From Myrica gale (Eukaryota; Streptophyta; Magnoliopsida; Fagales; Myricaceae), in contig OZ005607.1 of NCBI GenBank assembly GCA_963930655.1, positions 26,668,874 through 26,732,873 on the forward strand: a DNA stretch of 64,000 nucleotides. The letters run 5' to 3'. Positions within the stretch are counted from its first letter, which is position 1, and every line of letters starts with the position of its first letter. Positions 11,780-22,892 of the stretch are shown here, piece after piece. The position numbers were made by a program, and so were the translations under genes. The notes under the pieces were generated by a model. The model did no database searches and was not told the DNA's origin. It saw nothing but the letters and a program-made list of their open reading frames with translations.

Positions 11780-12310
11780 TATTATGTTTCCAACTTACAA
11801 CAAATATAAATTAAAAAGGCATTTCTGATCAGAGTAAACTTCAGGACAATGCTTATTCAAACCCTGCATTCTCATCGCTAAGTTAAATGTTTTAGCAATA
11901 ATGGTAAATCTGGCACCAAGGTGAGAATACGTACATCACGTTACCACATTGTTGTGCTAGTAAAGTTACCTCTTCAAATATCAGGGTCTGAAGACATGGA
12001 GGATTACGCAATATCCTCCATAGCCCTACGCGGGGAAGACCTTGGTAAATTCCAATTCTAACAGGTTGTTGAAGACAGGCAAATGAGGCGGGAGTTCTTG
12101 TGCATGCGAAAGGAACTAACACTGATATAAGCAATGTATCAAAATCAAGAGATTCCGTGTAAGAAAGAAAATATACATGAAAAAAGCACCATGAATGCAT
12201 GCTAGCATAGAGGTGGAGCCTTATTGAAAATTTTGAGAGGAGCAACAGGAACACCGAGACGTAAAGAAAAATCTAAGAAAAGGAATAAACTCGTGTGTGC
12301 GCACAAAACT
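11780..12310 (-). pseudogene. F-box/FBD gene fragment, minus strand
   Basis: Read on the minus strand, the segment has the second-exon signature (PVFNNLLELEF, then RVGLWRILRNPPCLQTLIFEE) followed by a donor-like GTAACTTTA. A short, largely deleted third exon comes next, from AGGGTTTGAATAAG to a TGTCCTGAAGTTTA-like end. The same sequence in plus orientation is at 17280-17560 plus 19875-20170. The two halves of exon 2 are in different frames and no F-box exon is attached. Here the sequence is continuous across the site where the 17568 hAT inserted, so it serves as an empty site. Confidence 0.75.
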
Positions 12311-13050
12311 CTCTTCTCCATAGATGGCATGCATTGCCACCAAGAACCACTTTATAACTAGAAACACACACATAGCCAGTGACAAGCAAAAGTCAAACGT
12401 ATTACATAAAAAGCAAGCAATTGTATTATTTCTCCCTAGATGGCATGCATGGACAATATAAAAAGAGAAGCAATTGTACCTCGACGACATCATCGGTTAG
12501 AAGACCAACTGTTGATGAGATTTAAGAAAATCAAGCTGTTGAATTTTACTATAGATGAGATTAAGGGTTTACGAATGGATGCTTCTTGAAGCATACAAGA
12601 TCTCGAGGTCTAGGAGGATTGAAAAACTCAAATGTGACTTTTTGGCCAAAGATGTTAGTAGTAAGACCTTCACTATTTGGGGTGAAGGGATACAATAAAC
12701 AAATGAAATGATTCTCTAGAATGACTTCTGATCCAACATAATTTTAATTAAGACAAAGGGTGATTTAAAACAAACATTATCTTTACAAATATATATGGAG
12801 GTTAGATAGTTTGTAATTAATTCTCATTTGACTTTCATAAGCTAACTAGCTAAGAGAAGATGTTCATTAGCTAAAATTTTGGAGAGCCAAACCTTTCTTG
12901 GAATTAGACTTTTTAAGCGTTGGGCCTTATTTAGGTGTGTTGGACTTTTCCCAGCCAGATGGGATATATATATATATACCAAAATCGGTCTCAGGTGTAT
13001 ATCTTGATAATGTAAGTTCGGAATTTAAAGATGTGTATATAATCGAATTA
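12311..13050. other. no recognised gene
   Basis: This is AT-rich spacer with an (AT)n tract near 12966-12980. The text near 12500-12720 looks exonic in base composition, but I could not assign it. Confidence 0.35.
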
Positions 13051-14420
13051 AATAACAACTGTATATGGTAATTAAAAAGCAGAAAGCAAGTAGAACCGTC
13101 GTCCATGTAGGCGGTAGCAATAAAGTAATAAAAAGTAATATGGAAATTGTATTTGTATTTGCAGACATGAAAATTACAATAAGAAACAAGATAGAAAGTA
13201 AAGAAAATTACACTTTTAAACAGGAAACAAGATGGGTAGATATGGCCAGAGATCGGGAAATCTAAAGAGAAGGCAAAGAGATTTGAGAATGTAGAGAGAG
13301 AGGCAAAAGTCACTCCGTGAAATGAATCGACGGAGGTTGGTTTATATAGGAAAAGAATGAAAGGTAAAAGACAGATATAACCTTAATTATAGCAACAGTA
13401 GCAGAGGTATTTTTGGCAAAGGTAAAACCGTCAATCTTCAATAGCAGTACATTGTCTTGTCGGTGTTGGCAGCTTTTACTGTAGATGAATAGTATCTTGT
13501 CGGCATGCGGGCTGATGTCATGTCGGCATGCTAGCTGAAGTTATCTTGTTATTTTCATATCTTCATTTAGTTTTAATCCTCATTGAGGTGTTGAGTAAGA
13601 GCCAAAATATCTTCAATATCAAATCATAAGCATCTTGAGCCACAACATCCCAAACGATCTCACTATTGGATAAACCAAGAAGGCATAGGATCAAAACAAG
13701 AAAATCCTTTAAATCTTATGAACTATGTATGATGATGGGTTTGATTTTCAAAAAGCAAAGATAAAGTCTATGCGTCAATATAGTCATAATATGTAATATT
13801 TTTTACATTTTTAAATGGAACAGACAAGGCACGAAGTGTCCAGGGCTGTCCCCATTCTTTAGACGAAATAACTCGTCTTAATGTAAATTTTGAAAAACCA
13901 ATACGGGAAGGATCATACTTACAGGGAGTCTGTTCGAATTCAACTAACTTCGTATCATGCATGATATATTGGTAAAAAGCTTGGGTAAACATGAGAGTTT
14001 TTGGAACAAAGTTCCATCCAGGGGTAATATTTGACTTGCTCTCTAATAAGGATCAGCAAGGGTATGGTATGGATCTTCTACAAATGCAACATGACGGATA
14101 TAAGCTTTAGAAATCAAGTTATGAAAAGGGTTTATTGGAGGAGAAGGGGCAGATGGAGAGGGAGTCGAAGCCGCTTGGGTCTTCTGGCTATAGGTTTTAT
14201 CCATGGGGGGAAGAGGAGAAGGAGCTCGAGGTGGGCCTATGGAAGGTATATTGCCTAATAAAGTAAAGGTATTCTGCAAAGGTATTGCATCGGGGCGTAT
14301 CGTGAGACGAGGCATATTGGGGGAACCACGAGGTGCAAAGGGAGGTTATTAGAAAGAAAATCCGCAGTAGATAATATCCGAGAGGTATTGGGAGGTTTAG
14401 AAGAAGAAGCAGCACATTTT
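13051..14420 (-). mobile_element. retroelement or pararetrovirus-like fossil, minus strand
   Basis: Minus-strand coding-like segments at about 14415-14043 and 13992-13768 include a proline-rich stretch and the segment YDPSRIGFSKFTLRRVI followed by KEWGQPWTLR. These resemble a plant polyprotein segment seen in movement-protein-bearing retroelement or caulimovirid-like relics; the match is from memory and unverified. A minus-strand CTATATAAACC near 13340 could be a TATA box of a terminal regulatory region. The element is broken, with no defined ends. Age is unknown but it looks old. Confidence 0.35.
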
Positions 14421-14849
14421 GAAGTACTCATTTGCCCTGTAAAAATTCACGAGTAAGAAAATCAGGGATTGAGTTTAACACTCCTTTAATATATTCAATT
14501 TCACTTAAACTTAAACCAAAGTCATCTCACTTGATATGTGCGCAATCTCAAATTTGAGATGACCAAATATTTGACAACCAAACATCACCTTGTAAACCCA
14601 AACCAATTATAATAATAATATTTGGGCAGATGAGTTGTACTATTTTAAGAGATAAATACAAAATTGTCACTCTAGTTTGCATGAAAATTAAAGAAGTTTC
14701 TAATTTTTAAAACCTATTAAATTAGTCATTGAAGTTTAAAATCCTTCAAGACTTTAATCCCTCCGTAACCCTTTGAATATTAAAGATTTTAAATCTAAGC
14801 TATTTATAATTTCGTAGGTTTTAAAATTGTGGAACTTCTTCAAACAACA

Positions 14850-15715
14850 AATGATTCTCCAATGTTAGCATAAGTGACATCTTCATCTTCATTGTTTTCT
14901 TCATCTTTCTTCGTTGGCACTTCTTCATTGCTTTCGTCCACCCATTCTTCTTCAATAAGAATCACCACTTTGCGGTTTGGACAATCAAAAGCAATATGAC
15001 CAAATCCTTGACATTTGAAACATTTGCGAGAATTAGGATTTTGACGATTTGAACTCGGTCCTCTTTCATTCTTCGGGAGTTTAGGAGATGCTTTTTCTGT
15101 TGAAAATGTTGGTGCTTAACATTAGGGACTAAAGAACTCCCTCGGTTAGAATGGCAATCATGTATTCCAAATCGTGGCCTACTTCCATGAATCTCCTTTT
15201 GTTGTTTTTCCACCTTCATTGCTAGCTTCACAACATCGTTGCAAGTCAAATATGGTTGTAATTGGATAATATTGGCAATTTCCAATCTTAGCCCACCAAG
15301 ATAGCGAGCGATAGTTTGCTCTTTTGGCTCTGCCACATCACACTTCATCATGAGATGATCAAACTCCATAGTATATTTTTCCACCGAAAGATCTTTTTGC
15401 TTGAAATTGTGGAACTTGAGAAAAATATCTTGTAGGTAATTATCTAGCAAAAATTTTTTGCTTAAGAACTTTTTTCATCTTTTCCCATGTAGCAATACAA
15501 TTTTTTCCTTCTCGAACACGTTGCTTCTTTAAATTCTCCCACCATAAAGAAACATATTTCTTCAACTTCAATGCAACAAACTTCATCTTTCGTTCTTCTA
15601 GCACCTCTTTATAATCAAATATCCGCTCCACTGAATGTAACCAATCAAGAAACTCATTCGGCTGCATCCTTCCTTTGAACTCGGGGATATCAACTCTCAC
15701 ATCAAATTGATCTCA
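14850..15715 (-). pseudogene. Ty3/gypsy gag remnant with CCHC zinc knuckle
   Basis: Recognisable pieces in order are the capsid start (DIPEFKGRMQPNEFLDWL, VERIFDYKEV, LWWENLKKQR), then the second capsid half (MEFDHLMMKCDV, ARYLGGLRLEIAN). A zinc-knuckle region of the CQGFGHIAFDCPNRK type follows near 15010-14965. The family is Ty3/gypsy. This is a broken fossil with a few breaks. Confidence 0.8.
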
Positions 15716-15996
15716 TTGAACTTCATGGTTTCTTCGATTATGGCGACGATGATGATGAACATGTTCCTCCAATAATGGTTCAGATTGATCACGATAGAAA
15801 AAGAAGATTAACCATCTAAATTATGATGAGAATCAAAAGGCTCATAATGCAAAAGATGTTGCTAAAGTCGTTGTAATTGTCTCCTTTGATCTACAATTTC
15901 AACTTCATGGAGATTTCTTTCGTGAACTGGAGGAGAGTCAACATTTGGCCCACGATGACGACGACTCACTCTGACAGCGAAAATCTCTGATACCAC

Positions 15997-16847
15997 TTAA
16001 TACCAGGATTACCCAGGAAAGGCGCGGGATAGTTTGTGAGCACCTCGGGCTGGTTGGAATGATTCGGAAGAAATGGACACCTCGAGAACCTCGAGAATAA
16101 TAGGTACCTCGGGATAGTAATGAGACTTCAGGATAATTATAAGGTTGAGAAAGTGTATGGGTATCTCAGGATTTTTGTGGGAATGTCGGGAAACACTTGG
16201 GAACACACTCTAACTCACACTCGGAGAGATAAGCTTATCACCCAAGTAGAACACAAAGGGATACAGAAATTACCACCCAATGTAATCCAACACGGGATAC
16301 AGAGCAAGAACTTGCCACCTATCGGGATCTACCGAAGGATAAGAGTTTGTAGAATAAATCCTTTTCAAAGTAGCCTAAGGCTCAAGTTGTATAAACACTC
16401 AAAAAATTTGTATTTTTCCATTGCTAAAGAAGGGTTTAAATAGTAGGCTTGGAACAACCCCCAAGCAGGAGTAAATGAGAAATACAACTTCCAAAATATT
16501 AATTGAGACTTAGGAAACATGAAATAATCTTAAGGAAATGAAAAGACATATTGAAAATTCAAAAGAATAAGCTAAAAATAGCAAAATTCTCCAAAATTCA
16601 CTAGACCTCGGAATTAGTTGTCAACCTGACCACCTTGGAGTAATTTAACCATAACTTCGTTTAAAAAAAATCTCAATTATACTGTTTGATGCATTGGAAC
16701 CTAGACTTGTAGAGCTTCCAACAAGCTATAACTTGAACACAGAATCTTCGTAAATTCAGATAATCAAAATGAAAAAAGAATGATGCTTCGAGTTACAATG
16801 ATGCTAGCATGATGTTTTATGTTTCAAGAATTTGTCAGGTCATAACA
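15997..16847 (-). repeat. LTR of the minus-strand gypsy fossil (approximate ends)
   Basis: It is bounded by the primer-binding site on one side and a TGTTATGACC start on the other. It carries repeated CCTCGGG/CCTCGAG words and a TATA-like CTATTTAAACCC. No second copy is in the window, so the ends are inferred. Confidence 0.5.
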
Positions 16848-17567
16848 AAAAAACGGGCGCCAACTTCAAAACCCTCGTTTTCCCATATGAATGAAATATC
16901 ACTTTAATTCCTAAGTGTCCACGCTTTTAATAGCTATTTACAAAGATGACTCTTTTGAAATCGAATACACATTTTACACATCATCTAGTCAACAGAATCA
17001 AATTATAAGTGCACGGATGAGATTGTACAATCTAATCCAAGTTTGGACAGTTTGAGATTGTACAATCTGTATAGCATGCAATCGACACATGTTGTCTTTC
17101 ATCGCAAAAATTGTTTCAATGAGGATAACTATGTTAATTCTCTTTTTCTTTTCTTTTTTTCTTTTTTTTTATGATAGATCAAGTGGTTTGAGTTATATAA
17201 GCAGTCAAACGATGATTTACCCCATTCAAGTAAAAGTTTATTCATTCCTTTTATTTTTCTTTTTTGCTAGGTTTTTCTTTACGTCAGGGTGCTTTTGTCA
17301 TGTGTATTTGCTCTCTTCCACGGAATCTCCTTGTTTTTGATACATTGCTTTTACCAGTGTTAGTTCTTTTCACACGCACCAGAAACGTACTCCGGTCAGC
17401 CGCATATGCCTGTCTTCAACAACCTGTTGGAATTGGTGTTTAATGGCTTGGAAGTACATATTTCCTGCGTAGGGCTATGGAGGATATTGCATAATTCTCC
17501 ATGTCTTAAGACCCTGATATTTTGATGAGGTAACTTTACTAGCACAATGCAATGTGGTACCGTGATA

Positions 17568-19874
17568 TAGGGTTGTCTAATGGCTGGTTCGGTCCAGTTC
17601 GGTCCGGTCCCCAGTATCACCGGTCCGGATTGGACCCTTTTTTTGGTTTGAGCCTCTTAGCATTTTTACTTTTTAGGCCATTTTTGGGGTTTTATTTTGG
17701 ACTTTTCGGGACCATTTTTTGGGTTTCTTTACATCAATTTTTTGGCCTATTTTTACATGAAATATTTGGCTACATTTCAACCAAATTTTGTAAAAGTTGT
17801 TACATTTGATTTGAAGAAAATACTAAGCTCTAATTAAAGAGTTTTAAATCCTAGTTTTTTAAGATAATAAATCATACATCTTAAAAAAGCATATATTTAA
17901 AATCAACAAAACAAATAGACATTACAATATAAAGGAAGTCTAAAATAAAAGTATCAAATAGAATTGCAAGTAAAACTAATTACTAACTACTAACTACACT
18001 ACTCTATTAAAAGCCATAACAAACAACAAAATAATCAAATCAACAAACTAAAAGTATAATTAATAATACATGTCATTAAAATATCCATTAATGTGTCAAC
18101 TGTCCGGCTGTGAATTGTCCATGTCCCATGAAAGATGTAAAAGAAAAAAAAATACACGTGAGATAATAAACTAATAAACAATATAGTGGGCATTATTATA
18201 AAAAGAGATAAAAACTTACCATGAAATCAAATCAAATTAGTCTTCAGTTATCTCAAGCCGAGTCACTCGTGAGTTAAACATTATTCCTAATAATTTATGA
18301 CAAAATCATGTTCAAATCTTCATAAATACTAGAACTTACAAAATTAAAAAAATTAACCAATATAGAAACAAAATCTAATAGTATTACCTTATTCTAACGC
18401 CTCAAAGACCTCAATGTAATATCAAAATATATACTCAAATTTCACAATATATACTAAATTACTAATACCTAAATGTGATATACTAAACAAGCAAATATCA
18501 ACACAATTTCAAAATCAAATATTCAATCAATTATCAATAATCCAATCAAGCTCATCCCCCACAGTTTTACAAACACCAAATCCTTCAATGATCCAATCAA
18601 GCTCATCCTCCACAGTTTCACAACCTAACATATACTCTAAAATACTAAATTAACTAATTAACTATAATGAATAATTAACTAAATAAGTAAACGAATTTTT
18701 ACCTCAATTCAATACACTGACCTCAAACAACACAATTTCAAAACTCACAATCTCGTAACCTGCACTAAAAAAATTAAATAGTAAATACAAACTAATATGT
18801 CAATGTCTAATATGTCAATGTCAAGCTTCAAATAGAATATGCCAATATCTATTTATTGCAATATGAATATGCCAATATCTACATATATCATATTGGCATA
18901 TTAGATAGTTTCTCTTATATCTATTTACTGCTATTGGCAATATGAAATATGCATATTAGATATGGATAATTAATAATTAATAATTAATACTACATATTAA
19001 TTATGAAATATGCATATTAGATATGAAATATGAAGAATTAATACTAAATATCTTAATAATTAAGTCAGTAATAAAGCCTAATAATTATGGGAAAATAACA
19101 AGAAAAAACTAAATAGAAAATCTTACTGATATTATCCAATTTATATAACACTATACTGACAAGTGACAACAATATGAACGTAGCATATGAAGGGAAAAAA
19201 CTAAATAGATATTGAACTTACTGATGTTAAAAAAAAGAAAAAAATGAAGGGAAATAAATAACTTACAGACTGCTGTAAGGTGGTGGAAGGAGGGAGAGGG
19301 CCGCACGCTGGAGCCTGGATATGAAGGGGGAAGGGAGGGAGGAGGAAGGAGGGATGCACGGTGGAGGGGAGGGGAGGTCGTGAGGTGGAGGGGAGGAACG
19401 CTAGAGGGAGGGGAAGGCCGTGAGGGAGGAGGGGGAGGCCAGAAGAGGGAAGGAGGCGCGAGGGAGGAGGGGGAGGCGGTAGGTGCGAGGGAGCAGGGAG
19501 GGGGGAAATTAGGGTTTTCTGAAAATAGAAAAGAGGGGGCACGAAGAGAGAAGGGTTGGGGGTGCGCATCCAATTCATCCAACGCGTTCTTTTTTATTTA
19601 TTTTTTTAATACTAAACGCGCGTTTTTGAGGGGGCACGGGAAAGAGAAGGGTTGGGGCGTGAGTCCAATTTATCCAACGCATTTTTTTTACCGATTAGGA
19701 GTGGTATACTCCGGTCCAGTTTCGGTTTTCCATATAGATAACCCGAAACCAGAACGGAGTACACCGATTTCCCGGACCGGTAAATCCGGTATAAAAAAAG
19801 GGGACCGATTTGGCCAAAATCGGTCCAGTTTCGGTCCAGGTTGGTCGGTCCGACCGGTAACTTGGGCACCCCTA
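17568..19874. mobile_element. non-autonomous hAT element of the TAGGG family, 2.3 kb
   Basis: The ends are TAGGGTTGTC and the inverse of TAGGGGTGCCC. They are flanked by the 8-bp duplication CCGTGATA (17560-17567 and 19875-19882). Subterminal DNA is packed with GGTCCGG/CCGGACC words. The interior is AT-rich (17800-19240), followed by a purine-rich GGGAGGG block (19270-19660). No transposase was recognised. The minus-strand FBD fragment at 11.9 kb has the same junction uninterrupted. Confidence 0.9.
19270..19660. repeat. purine-rich GGGAGG block inside the hAT element
   Basis: Near-continuous GGGAGG/GGAGGG repeats make long open frames on both strands (proline/serine-rich on the minus strand). 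These are composition artefacts, not genes. The G-tract spacing could allow G-quadruplexes. Confidence 0.7.
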
Positions 19875-20448
19875 CCGTGATATACGTATATATACTCACC
19901 TCGGTGCCAGATTTACCTTTTTTGCTAATTCATTTAACTTGCAATGGGAATTCAGGGTTTCAACATTTGCTCAGTTTGGGACGAAGATGATGGGAGACTC
20001 CATGTTTCATGTCACAGTACCTCAAGTGCATTGAAGTTCACACTTATAAAGGCTATGAAGGCGAGCTACTAGCGGTGAAGATTTTGCTTAAGAATGCTTT
20101 GGAAAGGGTCCCAAAATTGTGAAATCGTTTTTGAATGGGCCTTGTCCTGAGGTTTAACCTTAGAAAGGCCTTTTTAATTTATATTTGTTGGAAGATGGAT
20201 GGAAACCTATGCGGCTACATTTCTCCAAATATTATTAACCATTTTCTTGACCCAACTTTGGTGTTTATTTCCACAGTTCTCTGGAAGGAATTGATTTTGT
20301 ACGGCTGACAGACGGTAATTGTTTGCAGCTTAAGACAGTGAAAGATGGAAAACCGAAAATTTTTTATTAACGAAACGACTCGTGGAAGCACATTAATTAA
20401 AGCTGTTTTTGGAGGGAATTGTTAGCTGTTTCGCCGTAAAAAATGTAA

Positions 20449-20457
20449 CTATAAAAT
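20449..20457 (+). promoter_or_regulatory. candidate TATA box of F-box gene A
   Basis: TATAAAATA lies upstream of a pyrimidine-rich TCCTCTTCCCCCGC leader and is conserved at 48698-48706 before gene C. A 5'-UTR intron ending at TTGCCAG (about 21201) is likely, since the acceptor is also conserved before genes B and C. Confidence 0.45.
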
Positions 20458-21215
20458 AAATTTCTTCCTCATCTTTCTTGTAATTAAAGCTGTTTTACAA
20501 CCGATCTTTCAGTCCTCTTCCCCCGCAAGCCTCTTCTTTCCCAAGTCCCTCCCCATTCTCGCTGCCCACACTCTCCCCAACCCAGGAGCCGCCCACCGTC
20601 CGTCGTCGCCCGTCGCTGTCTGCAGCCACCGTCGTCAGTAGAGGTTGGGATCATTTTTTCATCTCAATAAATGTCCTTTTGAACGTTTTCATCCCGTTGT
20701 CTTTCATTCTCAACGAATTCTTTCCATTTTCATGCTTTCTCGTATTTTCTTTGCCTATAAAGCGTTGGTGATTGTTAGTTTAGACTTTGAAGCATATGAT
20801 TCTTGAGGCATTGAAAATTTGACGGTTGCGGTGGACACTTTGTCAAGACCGGTTTTGAATCTTTTTATCTATTTTTTCATCTTTTGAAAATTTAAAAGTT
20901 GCATGGAAGTTTCTCTTTGGATAATTTGACTGGTTTTCTGTGGAATTTTCTATGTGGAAAATGAATGTTGTTATGGTCTGATATGGGGAGCATTTTGCAC
21001 CGATATTTGGTTGCTGTTTTTTTTTTTTGCCCTTTCTTTCTTTTGGTAATGGTAGATGATCTAGGAATGCTAATAAAAAAATAAATGCTAGTTCTTTTTT
21101 TCCGGGGATATGATAATCTCATCAAGATTGTGGAAGTGGTGAAAATTTTGCAAATCTCATGTTTCCAGCTCTGTCTCACTGTGTTTCATTATATTGCCAG
21201 GGAACCATTTGAAGT

Positions 21216-22892
21216 ATGAAGGATCTTATTCAGAAATCCAAAAAGCAGAAGCTGAATGAAGAACCGGATATGGATGGAAACACCAATTGCTTGGGTAACT
21301 TACCTGAAACGGTTATTCGCCACATCCTTTCCTTCCTTCCCTCGAAAGATGCTGTAAGAACTAGCGTACTTTCCAAAAGGTGGGAATACCTATGGACCTC
21401 TATTCCCAATCTAAGGTTCAAAGAAGAATTCTATCATACTACTAGTCAGCCATTCATGAACTTTGTAGATAGAGTGCTTTGTCGTCATGACGCTGATTTA
21501 AAAGAATTCAGTCTCATTAGTTATAATCTTCCATGCGATGCATCTCCTGTCGGTTTATGGGTATCTGCTGCGGTGAATAAAAAGGTTCAAGTATTGAAGC
21601 TTCGATTTTCCAGACTCGATGGGATACTTTCATTGCCTTGTAGCTTATTTTCTTGTAAGACACTGGTAGACTTAACTCTACATTTTCCCTATCTGGGGAA
21701 CCTTCCCCATACAATTTGTTTCTCGAATCTAAAAACGTTGAATATTCACTCGGTTACATTTTCGGATGAGTGGTCTACCCAGAGGCTCTTTTCTGGTCTT
21801 CCTGTCCTTGAGAAATTGACCTTAGAACATTGCAGTTGGTGTATCAAGAATTTTACTATCTATTCTCCCAACCTTAGTTCTCTGAAAATATTGGACAATA
21901 ATGGGCGAGATGAGACTTATTCAGGGAATTGTGAGGTTATGATTTTTGGGGATAATCTCAAAGTATTTGAGTTTCGAGGTGAATTCATTGAGTATGTCCT
22001 TCACAAGGCACTCTCACTGCAGCAGGCACAGATATCGTATGAGCCCAAGCTTGATCAGGGTTCAAAACATGATGCTTATTGCATGTATAAGCTTCTTAAC
22101 GGGGTCTTCAATGTAAAATATCTGACACTGTTCTACGAGACTGTTGAGGTAGGCTTGCTTCTCTCTTTGTCTCTTCATTTTTTATGTAAAGACGGCAGGG
22201 AAAGCCCTTCTTTGCATTTGTTCCATGAATTTCAGAACATTTTAGTGGTAAAGCTGCAAAACATGACAAACTATGAAAGATGCTAAACATTTCAGTTTAG
22301 TGTACAAGTGGTGTTTATGTGGTCTATGCTCTACTCTGTCATTATGTGTCCAAGATATAAAACTGATGCGTTGCTTTATCCCATTCATAGGTTCTAACAG
22401 AAGCAGCGGAACTCCTGCCTCATCTGCCTTTGTTCCCTAACCTGATAGATTTGGTATTCGAAACAACAGCAAGTCTTGACCTTTTAGAATTATGGAGGAT
22501 GCTACAACAATGCCCCTGTCTCGAGACTCTGAAATTTTGGGGGGTAATTTCACTGGCACTACAATGTTTACCCTGAAGTATCATCTGTTTCGTCTTGGTG
22601 CGGACTTTCAATGATGGTTTACGTGTTTCGTTTCCAATAGGGTATCGAATGTTGCCAAGATTTTGAGACTGACCAAGATCCTCCGTGTTTCGCGTCAAAC
22701 CTCAAGTGCATTGAAGTTAACGAATATAATGGAAAAGCTGTCGAGCTATCAGCAATAAAGATTTTGCTCAAGAAAGCAGTGGTCTTGAACAAAATGGTTG
22801 TGTATTATTTCGGTGATACTGAAGTCCGCGAGAAGTTTTTGGAGCTCCCTAGAGGGTCTAAGAGTTGTGTTTTGAGTTGTGTTTTGTATTGA
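21216..22892 (+). CDS. F-box/LRR/FBD protein, gene A
   Basis: Three phase-0 exons, 21216-22148, 22391-22543 and 22641-22892, give 445 residues with GT-AG introns. Exon 1 carries a short basic N-terminus and the F-box at about residues 25-70 (LPETVIRHILSFLPSKDAV, LSKRWEYLWTSIPNL). Leucine-rich repeats at about 110-320 follow (FSNLKTLNIHSVTF, LPVLEKLTLEHCSWC, SPNLSSLKIL). Exon 3 is the FBD domain (CIEVNEYNGKAVELSAIKIL). Such proteins bind SKP1 in SCF ubiquitin ligases through the F-box and are thought to recruit substrates through the LRR/FBD part; the target is unknown. The ATG follows a conserved AACCATTTGAAGT context shared with B and C. No disabling change was found. Exon limits were set by three-way comparison and are confident; expression is not known. 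Confidence 0.92.

Larger units (their letters stand above)
14840..16847 (-). mobile_element. Ty3/gypsy LTR-retrotransposon fossil: LTR, primer site and gag
   Basis: On the minus strand the order is LTR (about 16847-15997), a TGGTATCAGAGA primer-binding site complementary to initiator tRNA-Met (15995-15984), then gag (about 15715-14850). The LTR start TGTTATGACCTGAC fits the family's TG start. The LTR also has a CTATTTAAACCC TATA-like box near 16440. No pol domains or second LTR were found, so the 3' part is missing. It is broken, with several breaks in gag. Confidence 0.75.
17089..20170 (+). pseudogene. F-box/FBD gene fragment split by a hAT insertion
   Basis: The 5' piece (17089-17567) contains a degenerate exon 2: LPVFNNLLELVF, then VGLWRILHNSPCLKTLIF. 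After the hAT the sequence resumes at 19875. It reads through CTCACCTCGGTGCCAGATTT to an FBD-exon remnant at 19950-20156, with CFMSQYLKCIEVHTYKGYEG-type text in shifted frames and an early end. Upstream F-box and LRR coding is absent. The same debris occurs at 11780-12310 (minus) and 48050-48377 (plus). Confidence 0.75.

Noticed and set aside
19151-19582. Long proline/serine-rich minus-strand frames
   Set aside because: They are produced by the GGGAGG purine tract inside the hAT element; the overlapping frame is equally open and neither has domain content.
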